The position numbers were made by a program, and so were the translations under genes. Shown piece by piece: positions 36,660 through 50,130 of a stretch of 64,000 nucleotides of DNA. Within the stretch, counting starts at the first letter, position 1. Every line of letters begins with the position of its first letter. The DNA comes from Antennarius striatus (Eukaryota; Chordata; Actinopteri; Lophiiformes; Antennariidae). The notes beneath the pieces were generated by a model. That model worked only from the letters and a program-made list of their open reading frames with translations, did no database searches and was not told the origin of the DNA. The stretch lies in assembly GCF_040054535.1 (NCBI RefSeq), contig NC_090781.1:9675982-9739981 (forward strand), in the 5' to 3' direction.

Positions 36660-37572
36660 TCTGTGCAAAAAGTACCTCATGCATTGCAAAAATGTTCCCA
36701 CAGCTCAACCAGCATAAAGCAGATGTTTTACTTATACGTACATCCTGAAGGCCAGAGACAAAAATGTTTATTAAAATTACTGGATCTTAGACCACGACAA
36801 TCACTAAGAAATTTGGGTGTGATATTTTTATTTTGAGCTCAATTTTAACCCACAAAAATATAACAAAAATAGATTTTTATAACCTTAAGGACATAGCCAG
36901 AAAATGCCTGTTTTTTTCTCAAGCCAGTACTAAAAAGCATGTTTTCATCTCCTCTTGCTTAGACTACTGTAATGCTCTACTCTCTGGTCTACTCTCTGGT
37001 CTTCCTAATTATTCCAAAACTCAGCTGCACATGTGTTTACAAGGATCAAAAAGGGTGTGAACACATTAAATCTATTTTGCTGCATTGACACTCTGCTTCA
37101 GGATCAATGTTAATATTCTTTTACTGTTTTTAAATGTCTTAATGGCCTTGCAACCTCTTATTTATCCGATCTTCTTTAACCATATCAACCCTCGCAGACC
37201 CTGGTGTCCTCCAACACTGGCCTTTTAACCAAAACCTAGAACAAAAGCCCACGGTGAGGCAGCATTTAGTGACTATGAGAACATTAAAGGCACACCTTTA
37301 ATGTTCTTTAATGATGGTACAGCCTATGGCTCCTCCCAGTGTAAAAGGCCTCATTTCCTTTGATCATCAGTGTCATGCCATGTCTCTGTATTGTTTGTAA
37401 TTGTGTGTGTGCATGTGTGTATATGTATCAAGTATAGAGAGGAGGGTCTTACATTGGTGCATGTTATTCTTTTTTAACTGTGTCTATTGTTTTTAATTGC
37501 GTAAAGTCCTTTGCATTTCATGTTTTTTTATGACACATGCAGAATAAATAAAGTCGATTTGATTTGATTTCA
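36660..37572 (+). mobile_element. L2-type LINE remnant
   Basis: The end AATAAATAAAGTCGATTTGA (about 37545-37565) and the decayed C-terminal reverse-transcriptase words (SCLDYCNALLSGL at about 36950-37000) match the L2 copy at 1-2098. No frame is intact. Confidence 0.65.
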
Positions 37573-37800
37573 GGATGCTTAGGAGACTGTTTAGGAGACT
37601 TCTGATAAAGTCTGATTTACTACATGAGAGTACAATGACAGATTGTTTATAATGTTCAAGATTCTGTTGCATCTATTTATAAACAAGTAATGCTCTGGGG
37701 CTGGAAACCAAACTCTCATCGTATGAGCCTCTAATCATATCCTTTAAATTCTACATATTGGTAGTCCATGCAGGGATTACTTGCAACATTACCTCTGCTG

Positions 37801-37915
37801 TGATTGGTGGGTTTAAGTCCTAAACAACCGGAAGCATCCAATGAGTATGACATAGGCTTGGCTATAAAGACAGCAATCCGCATATAATAAACAGTTATGA
37901 AGCAGGAGGGCAATT
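37801..37915 (+). promoter_or_regulatory. Proximal promoter block of V2R gene 4 (diverged)
   Basis: TGATTGGTGGGTTTAAGTCC at 37801 then AAACAACCGG corresponds to the TGATGGGTGGTGTTAAA plus GAACAAC words of the other genes, 115 bp before the ATG. A better TATA box (GCTATAAAGA, 37861-37870) sits 55 bp before the ATG. Homology to the other blocks is judged by eye. Confidence 0.5.
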
Positions 37916-40900
37916 ATGGAAGTTTATATTAAGACATATTTCACCTTGTATATTGCCCATATTTATTTATTTTTGTATGCTACATCCTCTTTCACTTGTA
38001 AATTATGGGGAAAAAATGTTCTTAATGAAATACACAAGCCCGGTGATGTGGTTCTGGGTGGGCTGTTTGAAGTTCACTACAGCTCTGACCTCCCTGAGTG
38101 GACGTTTACTTCAGAGCCACAGCACCACCGTTGCAAACGGTAAGTGTCACACATACACACTGAAGGTCAAATGAATCATATCTGTGAAAGCTATACATAA
38201 CAATGTATGATTATTATAATGAGAACATTGACTGAACTTGCATGACCTTATTTTTCATGACAGTTTTAGTGAGACTGATTACATGTTAATGTTAGATATC
38301 TTTGAAAAGTACTTGATTGTAGCCTTGTGGTATATTATCAACACAGGTTTAGACGGTTTTTATAATATCCAACATTTGAAGTCCATGATTTCATGGTGCC
38401 ATAGTAACTTTGATTAATTAATGTTGACATTTTGTATTTAGATTCAACATTTTAGGATTTAGACATGCCATGACCATGGCCTTTGCTATCGATGAGATCA
38501 ACAAGAACTCCTCTTTGCTTCCTAATGTGACTCTGGGATACAATCTCTTTGACAACTGTGGCACACTATTGGTTGGATTCAGTGCTGCGTTATCATTGGC
38601 TGGTGGTCAGGAAGAGCAATTTCTGTCTCATAACAACTGTTTAGGGAGCCCTAAAGTCCAGGGGATTGTGGGTGATTCCTACTCCACATTTTCTATTGCT
38701 GCCTGTGATGTGCTTGGTTTATACAAAATGCCCATGGTAATTTTTCTTTCCTCAATAATATACTATTTCTGAATAAGTTTTTTAACAGTTACACTCTGTG
38801 GTATTGTGAAAATGTTTTTTTTTTTCCTGGTGTGTGTAAGATGAGCATCTTGAGTTAATTCAGTGTCTATATAGGTGAGTTATTTTTCTACCTGCTCCTG
38901 TCTGAGTGATCGTCAACGTTTTCCGTCCTTCTTTAGAACAATCCCAAGCGATGCTTTCCAGGTAAATCCCAATCATCAAAATGAGTACCTCTTTGTAGTT
39001 CAGCTTTAAGAAATACAACTGTGTTCTAAAAAATGTCTTCTAAAACCATATATACATGTAGAAGCTTCTGAATTTAGAGGTATTTGTTTTTAAATGACAC
39101 TTAAAAAGCCTGCTTGTATAGTGATCAATTCAAATCTTTTATATTTAGGTGCGTGCTATGATTAAGATTTTAAAGCACTTTGGATGGACATGGGTAGGCC
39201 TGCTGGTCAGTGATGATGACTATGGACTCCATGTTGCCCATTCCTTCCAGTCTGAAATGACTCTTTCTGGTGGAGGCTGTCTGGCCTACTTAGAAGTTTT
39301 ACCCTGGGAGAGTGATCCAAGCAAATTCACAAGGATTGTGCATTTGATAAAGACGTCAACGGCTCGTGTGGTTATGGTGTTTGCACATGAGTTCAACATG
39401 ATTCATCTAATGGAAGAGGTTTGATCTATTGCACTTGATATTGTTTGTATTTAACCTTTTAAAATGTATTGCTGTCACAGGTGACAGGAAAAGTATTACA
39501 CACACACACACATACATATACAGTATATATATATATATAAAACCACCTGATCAAAATTTTAAGACCAGCTGAAAAATTGCAAGAATTCTCATTATGCACT
39601 GTTGACAAGGTTCCAAGTAGTGTGTCAAAATGCAAAAAGAAGAAATGGGAGTGAGACAAAAATAAACGGAGCAAGCAATTCATTGCAAACAACCATTAAA
39701 CTGAAATAGGCTGTTCATCAGCTCATCAAAAGTTTAAGACCAAGGTCTTTAAAAGCCCAAATCTTTGCAAAAAGGTGGATTCAGTGTCATTTTCTGGCAT
39801 TCACACTGTTATGAACTCCTGATGGCAACGGCAAAAAACCTTCTCTCTTAGAACATGTTTGGATTGTTTAGCTGCATCAGCAAGGCATCTTGCAGCATGC
39901 CATTGCTGCTGAAGTTGAATGAAATAAGACAGTCATTATAAACTTCTTAAAATATCCTGAGAATTGTAAGGAAAAAAATGTCAAGAGGTACACCCAAAAA
40001 ATTTTTACCAGCTCTAGGCTGGGGGATCCAGTTGGCTGTCTGTTGAGACACGGGATGAACCTCGATCCAAATTAAGCTGGTCACTGGTGCCAACTGCAGT
40101 CCCATAACAATTAGACGGCATCTGCGAGAGAAGGGTTTAAGAACAAAAAACGTCTTCAAAGACCTTGTCTACTTCAAAATCACAAGTTTGCCCGTTTGGA
40201 GTTTGAATGAGTCCACCAAACATGGGGCATTGAAAAGTGGAAGAAAAGTTTGATTCTCTGATGAGAAAGAATTTAACCTGGATGGTCCTGATGGTTTCCA
40301 GGATTACTGACATGACCAGGCGATCCACCTGAGATGTTTTCTACAGGGCACAGTGGAGGTGGCGCAATTGTGATCTGGGGGGCTTTCTCTTTCAGTGGAA
40401 CGATGGAGCTTCAGGTTGTGCAGAGGCGTCAAACTGCAGCTGGCTATGTGGAGAAGTTGGAGGGGGCATCCCTCATGACTGAAGGCCATCATCTGCATGG
40501 TAATAACTGGGTTTTTCAACAGGACAACACTGCAGTTCACAGCACACAACTGACAAAGGACTTCTTCCGGAGAAATAACTCTCTAACTCATCACTTTTTT
40601 GAATCATCCCTGATCTAAAGCCAAATGAGAACATTTGGGGTTGAATGGTAAGGAAAGTTTCCAAAATGTAAACTGGTTTTAGACCGTGCCCTCGGTGAAG
40701 CCGTCTTCACTACTTGGAGCAACATTTCCACTAGCTTCCTGGAAACACTAGAATCAAGTATGCCAAAACAAATTTTTGACATTTTAACAAGAATGCTGCA
40801 GCTATGCATCACGGAGTGCATTTTTGGAAATTTTTATTTCTATTTTAGGGCAGTGTTTTGGGTTTTTTTTGTAGATGTGGTATTAAACTTTTGATCAGCT

Positions 40901-43900
40901 GATGAACGGCCTATTTTAGTTTAATGGTTGTTTGCAATAAATTCCTCACTCAATTCTTTTTTTTTGTCTCGCTCCCATTTCTTCTTCTTGCATTTCAAAT
41001 TACTTCTTAGAAACTTTGAACAGTGCAAAATGAGAATTCTTGCAATTTTTCAACTGGTCTTAAAATTTGTATCAGGTCTATATATACACACACATCACAG
41101 TGGTGGTATATAAGCACAAATCTACACTTTTCAGCCTTCGTAATTTGTTGGAATTACATTGGTAGCAGTTGAAGGGTAACAGTTGAAGGGTAACTCAGAT
41201 TAACTTACAAAACCTTAATAGTAATGATATTAAAAATATATATTAAAATTAACATTAATATTAAATGAAATTCAGTTATCAGAAACTGAATGTGATTTAA
41301 AGTGTATTTAAAAGGTATGATTTAGGAATTTAAGAGAAAGCCGTATTAAACAATGTTTTCAGGTCTGATTTAAGTGATCTGACTGAGCAGACCTAAGGTA
41401 TTCAGGAATTTTGGTCGACAAGTGAGGAGCAGAACAACCCTCCGGATCCTGGCTACGCCTAGAAATTCTGTCCATAAACGTTATGAACAGAACCGGTGAT
41501 AGAGGGCAGCCCTGCGGAAGTCCAAAATGCACCTGGAACAGGTCTGACTTACTGCCGGCAGTGCAAACCAAGCTCTGGCCTCCGTCATAAAGCACTGGAC
41601 AGCCCTCAGCAAAGGGCCCCGAACCCCATACTCCCGAACACTCCCCACGAGATACTACGAGGGAAACAATTGAATGCCTTCTCCAGATCCACAAAACACA
41701 TGTGGACTGGTTGGGCAAACTCCCACAAACCCTCGAGTACTCAATTGAGAGTGTGGAGCTGGTCCAGTGTTTTGCCAATAAAGAGTTTACAACCACCTCG
41801 GTGACTTCAGATTGGGTGATGGACGAGTCCATCTCTGAGACCTCAGGATGTGCTTTCTCTGTGTAAGACATGGTAGCAGGATTGAGGAGATTCTCGAAGT
41901 ATCTTTCCACTGACTGGCAATATCCTCAGTTGAGGTCAGCAGCTCTCCGCCTCTACTGTAACACTGTAGGCTGTACACTGCTTTCTCCTCCTGAGGCACC
42001 GAATGTTTGCCAGAATTTCTTCGAGGTTGACCGATAGTCCTCCGTCATGGCCCCCCCGAACTCCTCCCAGACCCGGGTCTTTGCCTCCGCGACTACTCAA
42101 GTTGCAGTACGCCTGGCTTGCCTATGCCTGTCAGCTGCTTCCGGAGTCCCACAATTCATTCTCTTGTCAAATTTTTATAATTGAGCAGAAGCATAGCATT
42201 ATTTGCGCACAGTCCATTCACCTCTCCATTCACTTCTTCCATGTGAATTTGACTTTCTAGAGCAGTAGACACTCTTTTTAATTTTACATCTTAAGGGAGG
42301 CTTCTGGAAGGGTTATAATATTCATTGCAGATTCTGTTTTTCGTGGATGTAACTTCCAGAGAATAGGAGCTTTTATGTGGAAAAAGCAGATGGCTTCTTC
42401 TGTGTAATTACTTTTGAAAAAATGACAACACAGTCATTTTCCTGTTACCAGCGACAGTGTTTGTTGTTACATGGCAGAGACTAAAACAAATAAGTGAAAG
42501 AATTTTTTCCTAAAAAAGCACACTGGATTCCTTAACAGTTTGAAACAATCATAAGCTTGTGTAATTTATATAATTTTATACACAGGTGGCAAGGCAGAAC
42601 GTTACAGGTCGACAGTGGATGGCAAGTGAAGCTTGGGCCTCAGCTGCTGTGTTACAAACACCTCTTTTCATGCCTTACCTGAGTGGCACACTGGGACTTG
42701 CAATTCGTCGAGGAGAAATACCTGGGCTCAGAGATTTTCTCTTAAAAATAAGACCTGACCCAAATTACAATGTTAATTATGGAAATAGCATGGTAAGTAA
42801 TGTGATAAATAATAGTAACTTTAGAATGAATACCTGATAAAAAAATGCATAATAATAAATGTTAATTTCTGTCATGCACTTAATATATCACAATTCAGGT
42901 GAAGCAGTTTTGGGAATATATGTTTCAATGTAAATTTGTACTGACAAATGATGTGAAAACCATAACACCACTTTGCACCGGAAAGGAAAACATTGACAAT
43001 GTGGAGTTTTTGGATCTTTCAAACCTTAGGGCTGAATACAACATTTACAAAGCTGTGTATGCTCTAGCACATGCACTCAATGACATGCTGCATTGTGAGC
43101 CAGGGAGAGGGCCTTTTATTGGGCACAGCTGTGCTACTTTGCAAAATATGGGGCCATGGCAGGTGGGACATCAGTTGACGATCCATATTTTTCTTTATAA
43201 AAAACAGTTGCTGCTGACTTGATTTTAACTGATAGGTCTCTTTTGTATTGAATGTTTAACATTTAAAAAGTTCATTTCTTCTTTTTGTCATCTGTAGCTT
43301 TTACATTATTTGCAAGATGTTAAATTCACCACACAATTTGGTGACCAAATATCATTCGATGAAAATGGTGATGCTTTACCAATCTATGATATTGTAAACT
43401 GGCATGGGCTGTATGACAGAAGAACAATAGTTCAAATTGTGGGATTGGTGAAGGGATTGGACTCCAAAGGTGAAGAAATCAGAATTAATGAAGACAAACT
43501 CTTCTGGAACTTCGAATCAAACAAGGTTCAACCCAATTCTGCAGACAGCTCTCTCTTTTGCACTTAAAATGTTAATTGTGCTTAATTAAATAGTGGTCAC
43601 CTTTGTGATCTTTTCCATAGTCACCCCAGTCAGTGTGCAGCAAGATCTGTCCTCCGGGTACTCACATGACCATAAAGAAAGGAGAACCTGTGTGTTGTTT
43701 TGACTGCCTCCCTTGTTCTGAGGGAACAATTAGCAATGAAACAGGTTGGGTTCAATGCTACTGATTTTAATTTGCAATTATAATGCTTAAATAATGATAA
43801 CCATTGTGCAACATGAATCAACCATATTATTTTCTCTTTTTCTGATAGGCTCATTTGAGTGTACCAGTTGTCCACAGGACTTCTGGTCCAGTTCCCAACA

Positions 43901-44747
43901 TGACTACTGTATTCCTAAGAAATTGGAGTTTCTCTCCTACCATGAGCCTTTAGGTATATGTTTGACAATTGCCTCAATATTGGGCGCAATTATGTGTGCA
44001 GTTGTCTTGGGTATATTCACTTATCATCGCTATACACCCATAGTGCGTGCAAATAATTCAGAGCTGAGTTTCCTGCTCTTGGTCTCATTGAAATTATGTT
44101 TTCTGTGTACACTGCTGTTCATCGGTCATCCCAGACTATGGACATGTCGGTTAAGACATGTTACATTTGGAATCAGCTTTGTGCTTTGTGTTTCATGTAT
44201 TCTGGTCAAAACAATGGTTGTCTTGGGTGTCTTTCAGGCTTCCAAACCAGGAGGCAGAGCAATTCTAAAGTGGTTTGGTACAGTACAGCAGAGAGCTACT
44301 GTTATTGTTCTTACTTCTATCCAGGCAGCAATCTGCACTGTCTGGCTTATATTTGCCTCACCTGTTCCTCATAAAAACACTCAATATTATAATGACAAGA
44401 TAGTTTATGAATGTGTTGTTGGGTCTACACTTGGTTTTTCACTGTTACTTGGTTATATTGGCTCACTGGCAATCCTTAGCTTTCTTTTAGCATTTCTTGC
44501 AAGACATCTTCCAGACAGCTTCAATGAGGCAAAACTCATCACTTTCAGCATGGTGATTTTCTGTGCTGTGTGGGCAGCTTTTGTCCCTGCTTATATCAAC
44601 TCCCCAGGCAAATATGCTGATGCAGTGGAGGTATTTGCCATCCTGGCTTCCAGTTTTGGCATCTTGATGGCACTGTTTGGACCCAAGTGTTGCATAATTC
44701 TGCTAAGACCACAGAAGAATACAAAGAAAAGTATCATGGGTAGATGA
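37916..44747 (+). CDS. OlfC / V2R gene 4, class C GPCR, 865 aa
   Basis: Exons: 37916-38139, 38442-38736, 38875-38961, 39149-39418, 42586-42792, 42899-43162, 43298-43525, 43621-43744, 43849-44747. Exon 1 is five codons shorter and exon 6 two codons shorter than in the other three. All splice sites are GT-AG and the frame is open. The signal peptide is followed by [47 protein letters not shown], the cysteine-rich domain and seven helices. The tail reads NTKKSIMGR, with S where the others have G. This is the most diverged + strand copy. Intron 4 has grown to about 3.2 kb through a Tc1-like element and a LINE fragment, yet the splice sites are intact. Function is inferred from the family. Confidence 0.92.
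39541..41085 (+). mobile_element. Tc1-like transposon with ~200-bp inverted repeats in intron 4 of V2R gene 4
   Basis: The left end (CCTGATCAAAATTTTAAGACC) and right end (complement of ACCTGATACAAATTTTAAGACC) are mirror copies. The similarity continues inward about 200 bp on each side, to the shared word ATCAAAAGTTTAA. TA-rich sequence flanks both ends. The middle has a decayed transposase on the + strand with [11 protein letters not shown], the second catalytic aspartate region of Tc1, near 40510-40550. Stops make it inactive. Confidence 0.85.
41345..42150 (-). mobile_element. Rex-like LINE fragment in intron 4 of V2R gene 4
   Basis: On the - strand the frames read YFENLLNP, then [20 protein letters not shown] and MDRISRRSQ, the same reverse-transcriptase family as 19770-22500. 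A large internal deletion joins the N-terminal and palm regions. Confidence 0.65.
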
Positions 44748-44949
44748 AACACTGCTTTATAAGTCAGTTACATTAAAGGTGTAAACCGATCTGAAAAACT
44801 CATTCTCAATCAGTCGAGCTTTTTCTTTGTTGATATCCATGAATAGGCAACAAGATTATTAATCAACAGAATTTTTTAGTTCAGTCATAAGAAGAATGGA
44901 GGACAGAAGCAAAACTGAAGTAACTAAAGTGTAGGGAATGTTATTGTGA

Positions 44950-45351
44950 CACTGTCCAGCGGTAGAGCAGATGTCTTGAAGACAGATCGCCCAGCCATCG
45001 GTGAATCGATTCCCAGTCCCGCCAGAACATCTTCGAAGTGTGAGCTGACGGTGGGAGATGTCAGCTCACCTCCCAGCCACTGCCAAGGCGCCCTTGAGCG
45101 AGGCGCAGTCCCCCCTACGAGCTGCTCTATTGGGGCGCACTCCAGGAAGTTGCTGCCCGTCACTCTGCCTCCCGATGTACAGCTTGATGTTGTGTGTTGT
45201 CGTGTATGTACTAACTGCATGCTTACAGGCCCCCTTGTTTGCTGTGGTTGTTTCAGGGGCCTGTACATACTGACTGTGAAAAACTAACACAAAAACTAAA
45301 TGTACACCCGAGTGACAAATGTAATTTCCCCCAGGGGATCAATAAAGTATA
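44950..45351 (+). mobile_element. tRNA-derived SINE family B
   Basis: A degenerate tRNA-like head (GTCCAGCGGTAGAGCAG with ATCGATTCCCAGTCCC) precedes the family body (TGTGAGCTGACGGTGGGAG, CCCTTGAGCGAGGC, GGCCTGTACATACTG). The tail is AATTTCCCCCAGGGGATCAATAAAG, followed by a CTT run. Confidence 0.7.
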
Positions 45352-45354
45352 CCT

Positions 45355-45640
45355 TCTTCTTCTTCTTCTTCTTCTTTCTTTTCCTTCTTTGTTTAATGTT
45401 TTTGAGTGTTTCGTATTTTTGAAATTTCATCTGATGAAAATTTGTAAAATGTTCTAAATGTTCTAAATGTTCTAAATGTTCTACATGTTAAATGTGATTG
45501 AAGTTTGTTTGGAAAAGATATTTTGAGGCACTTAAATGTTTTCATCTAATGTAAAACTGCAAAATGTTTGAATGAGATTAAAGTGTTTTTGCAAAAATCA
45601 AAAAAAAATCTTCTTCTTCTTCTTCTTCTTCTTCTTCTGA
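45355..45640. repeat. (CTT)n runs and a 10-bp tandem repeat
   Basis: CTT runs occur at 45355-45377 and 45611-45640. Between them, at about 45448-45490, a TGTTCTAAA-type unit of about 10 bp is repeated four times. Confidence 0.85.
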
Positions 45641-45644
45641 GACA

Positions 45645-48600
45645 GTCTTTCATACTTTCAGTGAGCTTCAGTTTACAAAGTGCCAAAACAGTGAGGCCAA
45701 ACATAAGCAGGACAAAATTAAGCTAAAATTAAGGGAAAGTTAAGCAAAACATACCAGAACAGGAATTAAGACAGAATGGTAAAAGAGATAAGAACAATAA
45801 AAGCAATAAAACTATTCTTTTGTTTTTAATACTTAGAAACAAAAGAATAGAAGGATAAAAGGACAGCATTGCCTAACGACAATAGAAACAAGAATAAACG
45901 CTTAAAAGGAATAGAAAGACTAAAAGAATTCATAAAAATTAATAAAAAATAAATAAAAATCAAAGTAAAAGTAAAAGACGACATCACATAAAGGCAAGTC
46001 CATAAAAATGGGTTTTAAGAAGAGATTTAAAAGATGTCACTGATTCTGCACGCCTTATCTCCTCAGGCAGGTCGTTCCAAAGTCGAGGGGCCCGGATGGA
46101 AAAGGCACGGTCGCCTTTAGATTTAAGCCTTGACTTTGGAATCGACAGGAGGGCCCCACCCAAGGATCTAAGGCTGCGTACTGGCTCGTATGGGGTCAAC
46201 ATTTCCGCTATGTTACTCGGGGCCAGACCCAGACGGGCTTTTAAAGTGATCAGCAAAATCTTAAAATCAATTCTAAAATGCACAGGGAGCCAATGGAGGG
46301 AAGCCAGGATTGGGGTAATGTGATGTCACCTGTTAAAACCAGTAAGAAGCCTAGCTGCTGTGTTGTGGACCAGTTGGAGGCGGGAGAGTGATTTATGGTT
46401 GATGCCAGAGAGGAGTGAGTTACAATAATCGAGTCTGGAGAAGATGGATGAGTGAATTACTTTTTCTAAGTCAGAATGTGGGAGCATGGGTTTGATTTTG
46501 GATATTGTTCTTAACTGAAGATAGCAGGACTGGACAACTTTATTGATATGAGATTTGAAGTTGAGGTCTGAATCGAATATTACTCCTAGATTTCTGGCAG
46601 CGGATTTAACGTGAACGGACAGGGGACCAAGGCTATTTTTAATGGGACTGATGGCGTTTGGAGGAGTGAACAGTATGATTTCAGATTTGGAGTTATTGAG
46701 CTGAAGAAAGTTTCAGGCCATCCAACAGTTGATATCGTTGAGACAGTCTAACACAGCAGCCAGGCTTCTTGGGTCATCCGGTCTCAGCGGGAGGTATATC
46801 TGTGTGTCATCCGCATAACAATGGAAAGACTCGTTGTGACGGTGGATGATCTGACCGAGCGGAAGCATGTAAATAGAAAATAAAATTGGACCTAAAATTG
46901 AACCCTGCAGTACACCACAGGTAATCTGAGTTTTCGAGGATATGTAATTACTTATGGTGACCGCAAAGGTTCTATCTAAAAGGTAGGAATAAAACCAGCT
47001 AAGTGCAGTGTCCTTGATGCCAAGCCAGGTTTCAAGACGGTCAATTAAAATGGCATGGTCTACAGTGTCATAGGCTGCACTTAAATCTAATAGGATTAAA
47101 ATTCTACTCTCTCCCTGTCAGCTGCTAAAAGAAGATCATTGGTTACCTTGAGGAGGGCAGTTTCTGTACTGTGTAAAGTTCTAAAACCAGACTGAAATTT
47201 CTCTGAAGAGATTATTATGAGATATAAAAGCTAAAAGCGGGGTTGAAACCACTTTTTCTAGAATTATTGATAAAAACGGGAGTTTAGAAATTGACCTAAA
47301 ATTTTTAAAATCAGAAGAATCAAGGTTGGGTGTCTTTAAAAGAGGTTGGACCACAGAATGTTTAAAAGAAGAAGCAAAAATGCCCTTTGTTAATTAGCTG
47401 TTAATAATCAATAAAATACTGGGACCAACTGTGTCAAAAACCTCTTTAAGAAATATTGTTGGATCGACACCAAGACTGCACGTAGTTGGTTTCATGTGGG
47501 TTAAGATTTCAGATAAAAATGACAGTGAAACCGGTTCAAAATTGCTAAGATAACTGTGTATATCCCTACTGGCGTGTAAAACGTGGTCTGGGGGGGTGAT
47601 TTGTTGCCTTATAACCTTAGTTTTGTTTGTAAAGAAATTTAATAAATCTTCACACATCTCTTGAGAGGCATCAGTAAAATGACAGGGGGGGGGGGGTGGT
47701 GACGGAATCTATTACTTTAAATAACATTCTGGAGTTGGATTGATTTTCTAAAATTAAATTAGAAAAAAAGGATGCTCTTGCCTCTTTAACTGTTTCTTGA
47801 TATTTCTTCATTGATTCTTTCCAAATTTCATAAATTACATGCAAGCCTGTCTTCTTCCATTTCCGTTCTTTTCTCCTACAGTTTCTCTTCAGTTCCTGGA
47901 TAGAATCATTCAGCCAAGGTTGCAGTGCACCATTTGGTTTTTTAGTTTTGTAGGGGGCAACCGAGTCCAGGACAGTGTGACAGATTTGGTTAAAGAGGGA
48001 GACCAACTCCTCTGAGTTAAAATGGATCAAAAGCAATTAAAGAAGCAACAGTAAAAAGCTCAGAAAACTGGCTGGTAGACATAGAGTTAAAAATGGACAG
48101 GTATGCTGTGATTAGAACACGATTGGAATAAAATTACATTAAAGAAAACTGCTTTATGGTCAGACACACAGATATCCTTTGTTACCAGGTTGTCAGGGCT
48201 GAGACCGTGATGAAGTATCAGGTCAAGGATGTGACCTTTTGAGTGGGTGGGTTCCTGTACAGCCTGAGTGAGTTTAAAGGATTTAAAAGTGTCCATAAAA
48301 CCAGTAATAAAAGTTTGAGAAGGGCAACACACAGGTGTGTTAAAATCACCTAAAATGAGAACTTTATCATACTTTGTTATAAAACCAGATACTAACTCGG
48401 CAAACTCTTGGATAAAAACATTGTTTGGCCTGGGCGGTCTGTAGATTATTAAGATTAGCACTGGGTATTTAGAATATATTATAAAGCCAAGAGGTTCAAA
48501 TGAGGTAAAATTGCTCTGTGGAATGGGAGTGCATTTAAAAATCTTCCTGTAAATAACAGCAACTCCCCCTCCCCTACCTGTCAGCCAGGGTTGATGGAGA

Positions 48601-50130
48601 TGTGTAAAATTAGGGGGGGTTGCTTCAATGAGAGGGCCGCAGTCTCCCTCAGATAGCCATGTCTCTATAATAATAAAAAGTCCAATTTGTTATATAATTT
48701 GTTAAGTAATAAAATCATGGCATAAAAAGGATTTACTATTTAAGGATCTGATATTTAAAAGGCCAAAATTTACAGGATTAAGATTAAAATTAGAGGCAGG
48801 GGGTACCAGAGGTTGCCGAGGGATATGAATTAAATTGTTGTGGTTTGCAGTGGAGGGGTGTGATGATGAACGTGTTGCAGTGGGTCTATGATTGGAAATG
48901 ATGGTGGGTATGACAGTGGGTGTGTCAGTTTTGTTTATGGGAGCTGAGTGTGATGACCGGAGTGACCAGTGGGGGGAGCCGTCGTGGGAATCAGTGTGTT
49001 GTGCAGTAGTAGAAGAAGAAGAGGGGCGTGTGACAGGTGTAAACAGTCAGTCACATGGGAGGGATTGTACTGCATGCTGCAAGTTAGCCGACAGCATTCG
49101 GCTACCCTGTTTGTTGGGATGTTTTCCGTCACTGTTAAAAAGAGAGGAAAGTTCCCAGAACAAGTTAAAATTGTCAATAAAAGCAAAGTTGTACTTCCTG
49201 CTGGCGGCCTGAAGCCAAGTGTGAAGGCTGAGGAGTCGACTAAAGCAGCTGGCTCTTCGACCGAGAGTTGCTGTTGGCCCTGAAATAAAAACAGATTTTC
49301 CACAGTCCTTTAAAACATCGAAGAGCAGGTTAAAATTGTTTTTGGTGCACTCTGACTCCCGGCTGTTTGTATCGTTAGTCCCCACATGCACCACAAGTCT
49401 TTTAACAGAGCTCGGGAGTGAGGGCAGGAGAGACAGGAGTTTATCCAGGACGTCGGGGACGGTGGCACCAGGGAGACAGTGTGTGATGGCGTTTATGAAG
49501 CGGATGTTCCTGGTGATGGAGTCGCCAATAATTAGTGTGTATGAGGGGAAGGGAGGATGTGGAGAAGGTGCTGATGGGCTGCCTTGAGCGGACAGAGGGC
49601 GTTCCGTCACCTCCGCCTGTGTTGGGACAGGACCGGTGTGCACAGATGGGCAGGAGTGCGGAGACGAGGAAGCCCGAGGCGACGACGCCCGTGGAAGACC
49701 CCCTGAGCGCCCGATAACAGCCTCCCTCAGCATCCTACAGTGGTCCCTCCCTGTGGAGGAGTGATGAGCAGACCGACCAACACTGGCCACCGGACCGACG
49801 CTGGCCGCAAATAGAGAAGGTTCGGCGGCAGCAGGCGGAGAAGGTTCGGGGGCCGCAGGTGGAGACGGCGCGGCGGCGCCGGGTGGAGCTGCAGCTGGAG
49901 TGGAGTACGAACCAGGAGGAGTCGGGACTTCAGGGGCATCGTCGGGATGGACCGGAGCCTCATCCAGCAGGATTGTGTAGCGGTTAGAGAGACCTAGGGG
50001 TGTGTGTGGAAGAATCCCACCCGAATCCTTCTTGCGTCCACGGCGCACCCCCTCTATCCAGGACGGTTGGGGCCCTGGATTGGCTCGATTTAGTGTGGAG
50101 CTGAAGATCGGGGCCTTAGGTCTTAAGTAA
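45645..50130 (-). mobile_element. L2-type LINE, nearly full length, degenerate
   Basis: Read on the - strand: ORF1 with an esterase domain (49047 to about 50130), an endonuclease region (48087-48461: IYRPPR, ILGDFN, SDHKAV), a linker (47671-48036), and reverse transcriptase with the catalytic YADD at about 46802-46825. The C-terminal end at 45984-46283 reads FRIDFKILLITLKARLGLAP. Multiple stops separate these parts. The 5' edge abuts a Tc1 copy. Confidence 0.85.

Noticed and set aside
45984-46323. 99-codon - strand frame and its 75-codon + strand partner as separate genes
   Set aside because: The - strand frame is the C-terminal end of the L2 reverse transcriptase, and the + strand frame is its shadow.
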